DNA from: Betaproteobacteria bacterium
GTDB lineage: Bacteria > Pseudomonadota > Gammaproteobacteria > Burkholderiales > Burkholderiaceae_C
DNA: 64,000 nucleotides
Assembly: GCA_016868205.1 (NCBI GenBank)
Contig: VGHR01000002.1
Location: 1 to 64,000, forward strand
Reading direction: 5' to 3'
Every line of letters starts with the position of its first letter. The stretch's first letter is position 1. The notes below the pieces were generated by a model. It was not told where the DNA came from, did no database searches, and saw nothing but the letters and a program-made list of their open reading frames with translations. Below, piece by piece: positions 36,021 through 45,715 of this stretch. The position numbers and the translations under genes were made by a program.

Positions 36021-36980
36021 ATGTCTGGTTCCACAAAGGTGGTGATCGCCACCCGAGAAAGTCGTTTAGCCCTTTGGCAGGCCGAACATGTCAAGGCCCT
36101 GCTCGAGCAGCGCCTGGGTTGGCAGGTCGAGTTGTTGGGGATGACGACGCAGGGCGATCAGATTCTGGATCGTTCGCTAAGCAAGGTCGGCGGCAAGGGC
36201 TTGTTTGTCAAGGAACTGGAGACTGCCCTGGCTGACGGCCGCGCTGATCTTGCCGTGCATTCCCTCAAGGATGTGCCCATGGACCTGCCCGAAGGGTTCA
36301 CCCTTGCCTGCGTCATGGAGCGGGAGGATCCGCGCGATGCCTTTGTGTCCAACCAAGTCGACGACCTGCAGGCTCTGCCGGCTGGCGCGGTGGTGGGGAC
36401 CTCGAGCTTGCGACGGCAGGTACTCCTGCGGGCTTTGCGGCCGGATCTGCGCATCATGCCCTTGCGAGGCAACCTGGATACGCGCTTGCGCAAGCTCGAT
36501 GAGGGGCACTATCAGGCCATCGTTCTGGCCGCAGCCGGCCTCAAGCGTCTTGGTTTGGGCAGCCGCATTCGTTCGATCTTCGAGCCGGCGCAGATGTTGC
36601 CGGCCGCGGGGCAGGGGGCCTTGGGCATCGAGGTGCGCACGGATCGGCACGAAATCACCGAGGGCTTGTTGACGCTGGCCCATATGCCCACTTGGCTTTC
36701 TGTGACGGCCGAGCGGGCGGTGTCTCGTGCCATGGGGGGGAGCTGCTCCATGCCGCTTGCGGCCTTTACCCGGGGCGCTGGCGCCGATGGTTGGCTCGAG
36801 CTGCATGCGGCCTGGGGCGATCCTCTCCCGGAGGGACCGGCGACGGACCGGCCCGCCTCGCCTCTGGTGCGCGCCCAGGCTCGGTCGCTGGTGCGAGACC
36901 AGGATCAGGCCCGCGCGCTGGGCGAGCAGGTGGCGGCGCAGCTGCGGGCCAGCGGGGCCCGCCCGATGCCGGCCGCCTGA
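36021..36980 (+). CDS. hemC: Porphobilinogen deaminase (hydroxymethylbilane synthase)
   Basis: A 319-residue HemC that joins four porphobilinogens into hydroxymethylbilane in tetrapyrrole synthesis. The catalytic Asp84 lies in [11 protein letters not shown], and the dipyrromethane cofactor is bound by Cys242 in [47 protein letters not shown] and [13 protein letters not shown] are signature stretches. Start choice is between ATG 36021 and GTG 36012; a GGAGGG box at 36004-36009 is too close to the GTG and rather far from the ATG, so neither is certain. hemD begins ten bases downstream. Confidence 0.96.
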   Translation: MSGSTKVVIATRESRLALWQAEHVKALLEQRLGWQVELLGMTTQGDQILDRSLSKVGGKGLFVKELETALADGRADLAVHSLKDVPMDLPEGFTLACVMEREDPRDAFVSNQVDDLQALPAGAVVGTSSLRRQVLLRALRPDLRIMPLRGNLDTRLRKLDEGHYQAIVLAAAGLKRLGLGSRIRSIFEPAQMLPAAGQGALGIEVRTDRHEITEGLLTLAHMPTWLSVTAERAVSRAMGGSCSMPLAAFTRGAGADGWLELHAAWGDPLPEGPATDRPASPLVRAQARSLVRDQDQARALGEQVAAQLRASGARPMPAA

Positions 36981-36990
36981 AGGGCAGCGC

Positions 36991-37791
36991 ATGACCGGGC
37001 AAGCTGAGCTGCGCCCTGAGCGGGCGTCACGGTGCGTGCTCGTGACGCGCCCGGCTGCCCAGGCACAAGCCTGGGTGGAGGGTCTGAGGGTCGCCGGTCT
37101 GCGCGCGGAAGCGTTTTGTCTGCTCGATATCCGCGCCTTGATGCGGCCCGAAGACCTGCGGCAGCATCAGCAGCGACTGGCCGATTACACGGCGGTGATG
37201 TTGGTCAGTGGCAATGCGGTGGACCATTTTTTGGCGGGCTGGACGGCGCCGGGGCCGCAAAGCGTGCTCTGGCTGGCCACCGGTCCGGGCACGGTGCGGC
37301 GTCTGCTTCAAAGCGGCGTGCCGGCCGAGCAGATCCAGGCGCCGCCTGCTGATGCCGGTCAGTTCGATTCCGAAGCTCTGTGGCGGGTGATCGGTCACCG
37401 TCCCTGGGCAGGCCGGCGGGTCTTGCTGGTACGGGGCCGAAGTGGTCCTGATGGCGGGTCGATGGGGCGTCAATGGTTGGCCGAGCAGCTGGAGCGCGCT
37501 GGCGCAGAGCTGTCGTCTTTGGTGGTGTACCAGCGCTGTTCTCCCGTCTTCACGGCGGCCGATCGCGATCGGATGGAGCGGTCTTGTCGCGACGGTTCGA
37601 TCTGGTTGTTCAGCAGTTCTGAGGCGATCGAGCAATTGCCCGCTGACTTGGACTGGAGCGCAGCCAGCGCCGTGGCCACCCACCCTCGGATTGCGCAGGC
37701 GGCGCGTGAGCGGGGCTTTAGCCAGGTCATCGAGTCACGCCCGTCGCTGCCCGATGTGCTGGCCTCTATAAAATCGCAGTTCCATGACTGA
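36991..37791 (+). CDS. hemD: Uroporphyrinogen-III synthase
   Basis: A 266-residue HemD, which closes hydroxymethylbilane with ring D inversion. HemD is poorly conserved, and the call rests on VLVTRPAAQAQAWVEGLRVA at the start, MLVSGNAVDHFLAGW, ATGPGTVRRLLQSGVPAEQI, GRRVLLVRGRSGPDGGS, LSSLVVYQRC and the position between hemC and hemX. No catalytic residue is universal in this family. The start is ATG 36991, after hemC; the frame is open further upstream only because it shadows hemC. Its 3' end overlaps hemX by eight bases. Confidence 0.92.
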   Translation: MTGQAELRPERASRCVLVTRPAAQAQAWVEGLRVAGLRAEAFCLLDIRALMRPEDLRQHQQRLADYTAVMLVSGNAVDHFLAGWTAPGPQSVLWLATGPGTVRRLLQSGVPAEQIQAPPADAGQFDSEALWRVIGHRPWAGRRVLLVRGRSGPDGGSMGRQWLAEQLERAGAELSSLVVYQRCSPVFTAADRDRMERSCRDGSIWLFSSSEAIEQLPADLDWSAASAVATHPRIAQAARERGFSQVIESRPSLPDVLASIKSQFHD

Positions 37792-38926
37792 GCCAGCGGC
37801 CCCCTCATCAGCGTCCGCCTCCTCGGCGCCGGCCGGCTTTTCGTCCCATGACTCCGGTGGAGCCCCGGTGATTGAGGATCTCACGCCCCCCCTGCCCTGG
37901 TGGCAGTCGCGGGGCTGGGCCTGGACCCTCATGGGCCTGTCGTCCGCTGCGCTGATTCTTGGGTTGCTGCTCTGGCAAAAACTCACGGGCATCCAGGAAG
38001 AACTGGCTCGCCGTAGCCTCGACGCGGGCGCTCAGGCGGTGTCTGCCCGCGCCCTGGCCCAGCAGGCGCAGGAGACGGTTCGCGAGATGGGCGGCCGGGT
38101 CGCGGCGCTCGAAGGACGCGTGAGTGAAGCGAGTCTGCAGCGTCAGCAACTTGAGGAACTGATGCAAAGCCTGTCGCGCTCGCGCGATGAGAATTTGGTG
38201 GTCGATATCGAATCCGCCTTGCGCCTGGCCCAGCAGCAAGCACAGCTGACCGGCAGCGCCGAGCCTTTGCTGGCGGCGCTACGCTCGGCCGAGCAGCGTT
38301 TGCAGCGCACCGCGCAGCCGCGTCTGAATCCGGTCCTGCGTGCCATCGCCCAGGATACTGAGCGCATCAAGTCCATGGCGGTGACTGACATTCCGGGGCT
38401 GCTGGTGCGCATCGATGAGCTCAGCCGCTCGCTCGATGAGTTGCCGGTGGTCAACGCGGCCAGGGTTTCGGCTGAGCTCGAGCCCGCCGCGGCTGCGGCC
38501 CCCAAGCCTTCGGACCGGGGGCTGATCCGCTCGACCACCGGCGCGGTTGGCGATTGGTTCGAGCAGCTATGGACCCAAGCCTGGTCGGCGGTGCTTCAAG
38601 AGGCGCGGGGCCTGTTGCGGGTCAGTCGTATCGACAGTCCCGAGGCCGCTCTGCTCGCGCCCGAGCAGGCCTTCTTCCTGCGCGAGAACACCAAGCTCAA
38701 GCTGCTCAACGCCCGGCTGGCGCTGCTGTCCCGTCAGAATGAAGCGGCCCGGTCCGATTTGGCGGCGGTGGATCTCGCCTTGCAGCGCTACTTTGATCCG
38801 TCCTCGCGCAAGACCCAATCGGCTCGTGCCCAGTTACAGCAGGTTCAGGTCAGCTTGAAGTCCACGGAACTGCCGCGATTGGACAAGACCCTGGTGGCGC
38901 TGGCGGCTGTCGCCGGCGGGCGTTGA
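37784..38926 (+). CDS. hemX: HemX-like membrane protein of the hem operon
   Basis: A 380-residue protein of the proteobacterial HemX family, sometimes mislabelled as uroporphyrin-III C-methyltransferase. A serine- and proline-rich N-terminal tail of about 45 residues is followed by one membrane helix (WTLMGLSSAALILGLLLW, about 47-64). A long coiled coil (residues 65-130) and a periplasmic helical domain complete it. It has no methyltransferase motifs. Its function in haem synthesis is unproven, with a scaffold role suspected. It overlaps hemD by eight bases, and hemY begins nine bases after its stop. Confidence 0.88.
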   Translation: MTEPAAPSSASASSAPAGFSSHDSGGAPVIEDLTPPLPWWQSRGWAWTLMGLSSAALILGLLLWQKLTGIQEELARRSLDAGAQAVSARALAQQAQETVREMGGRVAALEGRVSEASLQRQQLEELMQSLSRSRDENLVVDIESALRLAQQQAQLTGSAEPLLAALRSAEQRLQRTAQPRLNPVLRAIAQDTERIKSMAVTDIPGLLVRIDELSRSLDELPVVNAARVSAELEPAAAAAPKPSDRGLIRSTTGAVGDWFEQLWTQAWSAVLQEARGLLRVSRIDSPEAALLAPEQAFFLRENTKLKLLNARLALLSRQNEAARSDLAAVDLALQRYFDPSSRKTQSARAQLQQVQVSLKSTELPRLDKTLVALAAVAGGR

Positions 38927-38935
38927 GGGCAGGCG

Positions 38936-40222
38936 ATGCGCGCTGCAATCTGGCTGATTGCCCTATTTGCCGTGGCTGTGGCCCTGGCTTTGCTGGCCGG
39001 CAACAACCAGGCGGTGCTGACCCTGTTCTGGCCACCCCACCGCATCGATCTATCGCTCAACTTGGCGCTCCTGTTGGGGGTTCTGGGATTTGTGGTTCTG
39101 CACATCGCCCTGCGGGCTTTCTCTGCGGCCTTTTCCCTGCCTTCCCAAGCGCGGCGCTGGCGCGCACAGCAGCGCGAGCGCGCCATGCATGCGGCCCTGA
39201 TGGATGCCCTGGCTCACTTGCTGGCCGGCCGATATCTGCGCGCTTCTCGCGCGGCGCAAACCGCCTTAGCCCAGGAGCGCAGCCTGGCCCTTGGCGAGGC
39301 TGCGATGGACAGTGGCTACAGCGCGCAGCGGGGCCTGCAGTTGCGTGCCCTGGCCCATCTGGTGGTGGCCGAGAGCGCCCAGGCTTTGCAAAATCGCAGT
39401 CTGCGTGACGAGCATCTGCAACTGGCCCTGGAGCAGCCTGTGCAAAAGCTCGGGGCCGAGATCCGCGAGGGCTTGGCGCTGCGCGCCGCCCGATGGGCCC
39501 TGGAAGATCGCGATCCGGCTCAGGCACTCGAGCACTTGCAGCGACTGCCGGCTGGCGTGGGGCGACGCTTGCTGGCGCTGAGGATGCGGCTGAAGGCGGC
39601 GCGACTGGCGCGGCAAATTCCGCAGGCCCTAGAGACGGCCCGGCTTCTGACCAAGCATCGTGCCTTTTCCGAGCAGGGTGCGCAAAGCCTGGTGCGCAGT
39701 CTGGCTATCGAATGTCTGCAGACGGCCGTTGACGCGCAGCAAGTCAAACAGATGTGGCAATCCCTCGAGGAGGCCGAGCGGGCCATGCCCGAGGTGGCGG
39801 TGCATGCGGCCGCCCGCCTGATGGATCTGGGCGGCCAAGCCGATCTTTCGCGCAAGTGGCTCGAGCCGGTTTGGCGCGATGGACTCGATCCGCATTCGCA
39901 GTTGCTGCCGCAGTCGCTGCGGGTTCGATTGGTGCTCACGCTCGAGCGTGGGCTCGATTCCATCGACGATGCTTATCTGTCCGGGTTGGAGTCGGCCTTG
40001 CAAATGCGGCCTCTTGATGCCCATCTTCAGTATTTGGCTGGCATGGCCTGCTTGCACCGGCAACTCTGGGGTAAAGCCCGGTTGCTGCTGGCCCAGTCGG
40101 TCACGCAGATCGAAGATGCCACCTTACGGCGCCGTGCTTGGCGAGCGCTGGCCCGCCTGGCTGAGCAGCGCGGCGACTCCGAGGCTGCAGCGCAGGCCTA
40201 CCGCAAGATCGCCGATCTCTGA
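38936..40222 (+). CDS. hemY: HemY-like membrane TPR protein
   Basis: A 428-residue protein of the proteobacterial HemY family, which is distinct from Bacillus protoporphyrinogen oxidase. Two N-terminal membrane helices (about residues 4-21 and 38-62, with the intervening NNQAVLTLFWPPHRIDLSL) are followed by a HemY_N domain and a long array of helical, TPR-like repeats to the end (RALARLAEQRGDSEAAAQAY). It is the last gene of hemC-hemD-hemX-hemY and probably acts as an envelope assembly or stability factor for haem enzymes. It converges on rne. Confidence 0.9.
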   Translation: MRAAIWLIALFAVAVALALLAGNNQAVLTLFWPPHRIDLSLNLALLLGVLGFVVLHIALRAFSAAFSLPSQARRWRAQQRERAMHAALMDALAHLLAGRYLRASRAAQTALAQERSLALGEAAMDSGYSAQRGLQLRALAHLVVAESAQALQNRSLRDEHLQLALEQPVQKLGAEIREGLALRAARWALEDRDPAQALEHLQRLPAGVGRRLLALRMRLKAARLARQIPQALETARLLTKHRAFSEQGAQSLVRSLAIECLQTAVDAQQVKQMWQSLEEAERAMPEVAVHAAARLMDLGGQADLSRKWLEPVWRDGLDPHSQLLPQSLRVRLVLTLERGLDSIDDAYLSGLESALQMRPLDAHLQYLAGMACLHRQLWGKARLLLAQSVTQIEDATLRRRAWRALARLAEQRGDSEAAAQAYRKIADL

Positions 40223-40268
40223 TCAGACCGGCCGATCCCGCATGCGCCAGGCGGCTCGCCTGGCGATC

Positions 40269-43013
40269 TCAGCGTTGGGCCTCGCTACTCTCGAAGGGCA
40301 AAGACAGGTCGCGCAAATCTCGTCGGGTCTCGACCAAAATCAGCGGGCCCTCGTCGATCTGCGTTAGCGCGGGGCGCTCCCGTGGAATGTGCGCCGGCTT
40401 GGGCTCGGCGGCAATAGCTGCCTGCGCCTGTGCCACTTTTTCCGGCTGCGAGTGAATCCACTGCAGTCCTGAGCTACTGGCCACCGCCATCAGGTCATTG
40501 AGGGGCAATTCATAAGTTTGCACGCGGGGTAAGCCGGGGCGCGAAGCGTTGGCGTTTGCCGGCTCGCTCCGGGGGGGCTCGGGGCTGGGCTGCTGTGCCA
40601 ACTCGGGTTCGGTCGCCTGCGGGGCGGCAGTCGATGGCTCGGGGCGTGGGCCGCGTTCGCGCCGGTCACGACCCTGGCGATCGCGGCTGCGTCGCTGTGG
40701 GCTCAGATCCTCCTGGGCAAGCGGCGCAGAGGCAGTGTCCTCGGTGGCGCTTGGCGCAACTCTTACCTCGCTGCCATCGCCCTCGCTGGGCAAGCTGCGC
40801 TCGCCGCGTTCTCGGCGTGGCCGCTCGCCGCGTTCGCGCCGTCCTTCACCTTCACCGCGGGCAGGGGTCGATTCACCCCCGGCCGCTTGCATGGCGGCCA
40901 GATTGGCTGCGGCCAATTCCTGCTGGCTGACCTCGGCGGCCGTTGGCGCCCCACGCTCGCTGCGTTCTGCGCGTTCCGTGCGCTCGCGCCGTCCCCGGCC
41001 TGCACGGCCGTCGCGCTCTTCACGCGGTCCGCTTGCTTCGGGGCGTTGACCTTCCCCGGGGCGATCGGTTTGCGGACGCGAGCCGCGGCGCCGGTTGTCG
41101 CGGCCGTCGGCACCCTCGCGCCCTTCAGGTCCCGAGCCGGTTCGAGCCTCGCCGCCGCGCGGTTCGCCACGGCCGCGTCCGCGATCGCCGCGCCGTCCAT
41201 CACGACCAGGTCGCTCGCCGCCACGCGGATCGCGCTTTTCGCTCGAGGGCGCAGGTGCAGCCGTTGGGTTGGCCGGGGGGGCGGGGGGCGTACCAAAAAG
41301 GCCCTTGACCCATGAAAAAAATCCTTTTTCCGCTCCGGCGCTGGGTGCGGCGGCAGCAGGCGCGGGGCGCGGCGCTTGCGGCTTGGGGGCTTCGTTGACC
41401 ACCGGGGCTGGCGCATCGGGCAGCACGCCCTTGATGACCGGCTCTTGCTTGTTGCTTTTTTCCTGGTTGCGCCGGGTGACGGTGGTCGGGTCTTCGAATT
41501 CCTCAGCCATCTTGTAGCTGGCGGCGATATTGTCCAGACGCGGGTCATCGTGCTTGAGGCGCTCGAGTTTGTAGTTGGGCGTCTCCAAGGTTTTGTTGGG
41601 CACCAGCAGCACGGCGATGCGCTGCTTCATCTCAATCTTGGCGATCTCGCTGCGCTTTTCATTGAGCAGGAAGGAGGCGACTTCCACCGGTACCTGGCAA
41701 TGCACCGCCGCGGTGTTGTCCTTCATGGCATCTTCTTGAATGATGCGCAGAATCTGCAGGGCCGAACTCTCGGTGTCGCGAATATGGCCGGCGCCGCCGC
41801 AGCGCGGACAGGGAATGGAGGCACCCTCCGACAGGGCCGGGCGCAGGCGCTGGCGACTCATCTCGAGCAGGCCAAACTTGCTGATAGAGCCAAACTGCAC
41901 GCGGGCGCGGTCTTGCCGCAGCGCGTCGCGCAGGCGGCTTTCCACCTCGCGTCGGTTCTTGCTTTCTTCCATGTCGATGAAATCGATCACGATTAGACCG
42001 CCCAGGTCGCGAAGCCGCATCTGGCGAGCCACTTCGTCGGCGGCTTCGAGGTTGGTGCGGGTTGCTGTTTCTTCGATATCGCCCCCTTTGATGGCGCGAG
42101 CGGAGTTCACATCGACGCTGACCAGCGCCTCCGTGTGGTCGATCACGATGGCCCCGCCGGAGGGCAGGGTCACGGTTCGCGCGTAAGCGGACTCGATCTG
42201 ATGCTCGATCTGAAAGCGCGAAAACAGGGGGGTATCGTCCCGGTAGCGCTTGACCCGGTGCTCATGCTCGGGCATGACATGGCCCATGAACTGCTTGGCC
42301 TGGTCGTAGATGTCGTCGGTGTCGATCAGGATGTCGCCGATGTCGGAGTTGAAGTAGTCGCGGATGGCGCGAATGACCAGGCTTGATTCCTGGTAAATCA
42401 GGAAGGCGCCATTGCCGGCTTTGCCCGCCCCGTCAATGGCGTTCCACAGTTTCAGGAGGTAGTTCAAATCCCATTGCAGCTCGGGCGCCGAGCGACCAAT
42501 GCCCGCCGTACGGGCAATGATGGACATACCGCCCGGGTACTCAAGCTGGTCCATGGCTTCTTTGAGCTCCGCGCGGTCATCGCCTTCAATTCGCCGGCTG
42601 ACACCGCCACCGCGCGGGTTGTTGGGCATGAGCACGACATAGCGGCCCGCCAGCGAGATAAAAGTGGTCAGGGCCGCGCCTTTGTTGCCCCGTTCCTCTT
42701 TTTCCACCTGAACCGTCAGCTCCTGACCCTCCTTGATCACATCGTTGATGCGGGCTTGGCTGACCGAAACGCCCGGGGCAAAGTACTGCTTGGAAATTTC
42801 CTTGAAGGGCAGAAAACCATGTCGGTCTTCGCCATAGTCGACAAAGCAGGCCTCCAGCGAGGGCTCGACCCGAGTCACCACGGCCTTGTAGATATTGCCC
42901 TTGCGTTGCTCGCGTCCCTCGATTTCAATCTCGTAATCAAGGAGCTTTTGTCCGTCGACGATGGCCAGGCGGCGCTCTTCGGCCTGCGTGGCGTTGATCA
43001 GCATTCTCTTCAT
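40269..43013 (-). CDS. rne: Ribonuclease E
   Basis: A 914-residue endoribonuclease and degradosome organiser. The catalytic half holds the S1 domain ([20 protein letters not shown] and on), a 5'-sensor/RNase H-like region, and the DNase I-like core with catalytic aspartates in [20 protein letters not shown] and [12 protein letters not shown]. The zinc link [15 protein letters not shown] makes the tetramer. From about residue 500 the sequence is low-complexity and rich in Arg, Glu, Gly and Pro, a degradosome-type disordered tail. AGGA lies upstream of ATG 43013, and the mRNA appears to have a leader of about 540 bases. Confidence 0.96.
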   Translation of the reverse strand: MKRMLINATQAEERRLAIVDGQKLLDYEIEIEGREQRKGNIYKAVVTRVEPSLEACFVDYGEDRHGFLPFKEISKQYFAPGVSVSQARINDVIKEGQELTVQVEKEERGNKGAALTTFISLAGRYVVLMPNNPRGGGVSRRIEGDDRAELKEAMDQLEYPGGMSIIARTAGIGRSAPELQWDLNYLLKLWNAIDGAGKAGNGAFLIYQESSLVIRAIRDYFNSDIGDILIDTDDIYDQAKQFMGHVMPEHEHRVKRYRDDTPLFSRFQIEHQIESAYARTVTLPSGGAIVIDHTEALVSVDVNSARAIKGGDIEETATRTNLEAADEVARQMRLRDLGGLIVIDFIDMEESKNRREVESRLRDALRQDRARVQFGSISKFGLLEMSRQRLRPALSEGASIPCPRCGGAGHIRDTESSALQILRIIQEDAMKDNTAAVHCQVPVEVASFLLNEKRSEIAKIEMKQRIAVLLVPNKTLETPNYKLERLKHDDPRLDNIAASYKMAEEFEDPTTVTRRNQEKSNKQEPVIKGVLPDAPAPVVNEAPKPQAPRPAPAAAAPSAGAEKGFFSWVKGLFGTPPAPPANPTAAPAPSSEKRDPRGGERPGRDGRRGDRGRGRGEPRGGEARTGSGPEGREGADGRDNRRRGSRPQTDRPGEGQRPEASGPREERDGRAGRGRRERTERAERSERGAPTAAEVSQQELAAANLAAMQAAGGESTPARGEGEGRRERGERPRRERGERSLPSEGDGSEVRVAPSATEDTASAPLAQEDLSPQRRSRDRQGRDRRERGPRPEPSTAAPQATEPELAQQPSPEPPRSEPANANASRPGLPRVQTYELPLNDLMAVASSSGLQWIHSQPEKVAQAQAAIAAEPKPAHIPRERPALTQIDEGPLILVETRRDLRDLSLPFESSEAQR

Positions 43014-43554
43014 TTCACAATCCTGTCGTTCGCATACATACGCCCTCAGCGGGGCTGGGATGCCGCGGGTTGTCGCTGGGCGAACGGGAATTGCCGGAGA
43101 GCCGGCGCGGACCAGACCGACCCAATTGGATCAGCGTGGCGCGCGGGGCGTGGGCGCGTGGACCGGGAGGTGCGCGATTGATTGCAGGCGGGCCGCTTTG
43201 CGGTACGCCTCCTGCGCCGATGAGCAGGCCCACGCCGATCGAACCCCAGCGCGCGTCGGCTGCGGCCGGGGCTCGAGAGAAAGAGGCGATGCAAGCGTGG
43301 TCATACGGTGCAAATGCGAAAAATCGTTTCTTCACCAAGTCCACCGGCAGCACGGGACATCAGCTGCCGGGTGTGGGGTATTCCGTGTCTGTTCGTCTAG
43401 CGTCGACCCGACTGCTCCGGCCTTCCGGGCGGGACTCTTGGTCTGCACACCCGAGCGGGCCGGCCAGTTGGCACCGACCTCCAGCGAATCGGCCGCACTC
43501 CTTGCGGCTTGGTCTAAACTGCGAGTTAAATCAATTACTTACAGTCAATCGCTG
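43014..43554 (-). other. Long 5' untranslated leader of rne
   Basis: No convincing gene occupies these 541 bases; the open frames in them lack ribosome binding sites and family features. On the minus strand they lie between a strong promoter (43564-43592) and the rne start, so they would be transcribed as the rne leader. Enterobacterial rne has a similarly long leader through which RNase E represses its own synthesis. The stretch is GC-rich and can form several hairpins, but no homologue of the enterobacterial hp2 element was recognised. Confidence 0.6.
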
Positions 43555-44649
43555 GTGAAAATAATTATAGGCCCAAGGTCTGATGCGGCCAAGCGCAGGC
43601 CCGCCGCCGCTCGCGACCAGGCCGAGGAACCCCAGCCTGCGCCTGCGGTGCAAAACCTGGTAGTCGAGTCCGATGCTGCGGGCCAACGCCTGGACAACTA
43701 TCTGCTGCGTCTGCTCAAGGGCGTGCCCAAGACCCATGTCTACCGCCTGATACGGAGCGGTCAAGTGCGTGTCAACGGGGCCCGCGTTACGGCCGAAACG
43801 CGCCTGGAGGGCGGCGCCCGCCTGCGCCTGCCCCCGGTGCGTACCTCGGTCCGCGCGGCGCTCAAGGCGCGCGAGATCAGCCGGCACGGGGCGATGTCCT
43901 CCGAAGGCGGTGGACTCGCCCCTGCACGCACCTTTGCCTCGCTGCTGCAGGATGAGCACCTTTGGGCGCTCGACAAGCCGGCCGGCCTGGCGGTCCACGG
44001 CGGCAGTGGCGTGGCTTTTGGCCTGATCGAGCAGTTGCGCATGGCCGAGCCCGGCGAACGATTTCTGGAATTGGTGCACCGCCTGGACCGCGAGACCAGC
44101 GGCATTTTGCTGGTGGCTCGAAGGCGGCAGGCGCTCAGGCATCTGCAGGAGCAGTTTCGTGACCGTGGCACCGACAAAATCTATCTGGCCCTGGTGCGCG
44201 GTCATTGGCCCGAGCGGCTCAAGGTGATCGATCAGCCCCTGCTCAAGACCGAGCTCGAGGATGGGCAGCGGCAGGTGCGGGTGGTCGCCGAGTCGCACCC
44301 GCAGGGCATGCGGGCGATCACCCTGATCAAAATACGCTCCCGCTTGAGCCGGCCCGAGGCCGGTGAATTCACGCTGCTGGAGGTGACCCTGCGCACCGGG
44401 CGAACCCACCAGATTCGGGTGCATCTGGCCAGTGCTGGCTATCCAATCGCCGGTGACGACAAATACGGTGATTTCATCCTCAACCGCCAGCTCCAAAAAA
44501 TGCCCACCCCCAGCTTGCCGCGCATGTTCTTGCATGCGTGGCGCTTGAGCTTTGATCATCCCCACGATGGTCGGCGTGTGCAACTGTGCGCCCAGTTGCC
44601 GGCCGATCTCCAAGCCTTTATTGACCATGCCACGCCCGCTCAACTTTGA
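43555..44649 (+). CDS. rluC: 23S rRNA pseudouridine synthase (RluC type)
   Basis: About 364 residues; modifies uridines 955/2504/2580-type positions in 23S rRNA. The S4 RNA-binding domain is AGQRLDNYLLRLLKGVPKTH with VYRLIRSGQVRVNGARV. The catalytic motif with the nucleophilic Asp is ELVHRLDRETSGILLVARR, and LRTGRTHQIRVHLASAGYPI and GDDKYGD are also typical. The start is uncertain: GTG 43555 fits the protein best, but no ribosome binding site is clear and the frame is open far upstream. It is divergent from rne and its 3' end overlaps the HAD gene by 23 bases. Confidence 0.9.
   Translation: MKIIIGPRSDAAKRRPAAARDQAEEPQPAPAVQNLVVESDAAGQRLDNYLLRLLKGVPKTHVYRLIRSGQVRVNGARVTAETRLEGGARLRLPPVRTSVRAALKAREISRHGAMSSEGGGLAPARTFASLLQDEHLWALDKPAGLAVHGGSGVAFGLIEQLRMAEPGERFLELVHRLDRETSGILLVARRRQALRHLQEQFRDRGTDKIYLALVRGHWPERLKVIDQPLLKTELEDGQRQVRVVAESHPQGMRAITLIKIRSRLSRPEAGEFTLLEVTLRTGRTHQIRVHLASAGYPIAGDDKYGDFILNRQLQKMPTPSLPRMFLHAWRLSFDHPHDGRRVQLCAQLPADLQAFIDHATPAQL
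43564..43592 (-). promoter_or_regulatory. Sigma-70 promoter for rne
   Basis: On the minus strand TTGGCC (43587-43592) is followed after exactly 17 bases by a consensus TATAAT (43564-43569). It points toward rne and overlaps the first codons of rluC, so the two genes may interfere with each other's transcription. Confidence 0.7.
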
Positions 44650-45289
44650 CCTGATCGCCTTCGATTGGGATGGCACGCTCTTCGATTCCACCGCCATCAT
44701 CGTGCGCTGTATCCAGGCGGCGGTGCGCGATGTCGGCGGGACGGTTCCGAGTGACCAAGCCGCCTCCTATGTGATCGGGATGGGGCTGATGCAGGCGCTG
44801 GCACATGCGGCTCCGGATGTGCCAGCCGAGCGCTACGCGCAGTTGGGCGAGCGCTACCGCCATCACTATGTCCGGCAGCAAAGTCAGATCAGCTTGTTCC
44901 ACGGCGTCTTGCCGATGCTGCAGCAATTGCGCGAGCGCGGCCATTGGCTGGTGGTAGCCACCGGCAAATCCCGGCGCGGGTTGGACGAGGCCCTGCATAG
45001 TGTGGAGTTGCAAGGCCGTTTTCACGGTTCGCGTACCGCCGACGAGACGGCGGGCAAGCCCGATCCTCGCATGCTGCATGAGCTCATGGCCGAGTTTGGC
45101 GCGCAACCCGAACGCACCTTGATGATCGGCGACACCACGCACGATTTGCAGATGGCGATCAATGCGGGCTGCGCTGGCATTGGCGTCAGCTACGGCGCTC
45201 ATGAACCTGAGGGCTTGCACGGGTTGCGGCCCCGAACAGTGGCGCACTCGGTTGAGGAGTTGCGGCAATGGTTGTTGGCTCACGCTTGA
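44627..45289 (+). CDS. HAD superfamily phosphatase (phosphoglycolate phosphatase-like)
   Basis: A 220-residue HAD hydrolase, subfamily IA. Motif I is IAFDWDGTLFDSTA with two active Asp, the Ser/Thr motif is VVATGKSRRG, Lys comes from TAGKPDPRML, and the metal motif is MIGDTTHDLQMAINAG. Similar proteins are named Gph, but the substrate is not proven. The start is ATG 44627, within the 3' end of rluC. A Rieske protein and an S49 peptidase follow, a gene order found in other Burkholderiales. Confidence 0.9.
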   Translation: MPRPLNFDLIAFDWDGTLFDSTAIIVRCIQAAVRDVGGTVPSDQAASYVIGMGLMQALAHAAPDVPAERYAQLGERYRHHYVRQQSQISLFHGVLPMLQQLRERGHWLVVATGKSRRGLDEALHSVELQGRFHGSRTADETAGKPDPRMLHELMAEFGAQPERTLMIGDTTHDLQMAINAGCAGIGVSYGAHEPEGLHGLRPRTVAHSVEELRQWLLAHA

Positions 45290-45299
45290 GGAGAGGGCC

Positions 45300-45671
45300 A
45301 TGAGCGATGAATCGCCGGTGGCCTTGTGCCACAGCGCGGACCTGGTTGATGGCGGCCGGGCGGTATCGTTCGATCTGGTCTATGGCGGCCAAACCTGCCG
45401 GGCTTTCGCCGTTCGCTTCGACGGGCAGGTGCATGCCTATCTCAACCGCTGCACCCATGTGGCCATGGAGCTCGACTGGCAGCCAGACCGATTCTTTGAT
45501 GACAGCGGACGCTGGCTGCTGTGTGCCAGCCATGGCGCCTCCTATCACCCAGATACCGGCGCCTGTGCAGGCGGCCCTTGTCGGGGCGGACTGGTCCGTA
45601 TAGCGCTTTCCGAGGCTCGGGGCGTGGTCTTTTGGCATCCCGACTACAGGGCTCGCCCCCTGGAGTTCTAA
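45300..45671 (+). CDS. Rieske 2Fe-2S protein
   Basis: A 123-residue soluble Rieske-type ferredoxin. The cluster ligands are Cys51 and His53 (LNRCTHVAME) and Cys75 and His78 (WLLCASHGASYHP). It is a single domain with no membrane segment, so it is a cytoplasmic electron carrier or an accessory protein, not part of the bc1 complex. The partner is unknown. It begins ten bases after the HAD gene and GAGG lies in front of the ATG. The S49 peptidase gene starts 44 bases downstream. Confidence 0.92.
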   Translation: MSDESPVALCHSADLVDGGRAVSFDLVYGGQTCRAFAVRFDGQVHAYLNRCTHVAMELDWQPDRFFDDSGRWLLCASHGASYHPDTGACAGGPCRGGLVRIALSEARGVVFWHPDYRARPLEF

Positions 45672-45715
45672 ACTGCCCCTCCCTTTCGAGTTGTCCGGAT
45701 ACCTTTGAGTCCACT

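Noticed and set aside
43070-43558. Forward 162-residue frame upstream of rluC
   Set aside because: Lies in the rne leader, has arginine- and proline-biased composition typical of GC-rich non-coding frames, and shows no homology to a known family by eye.
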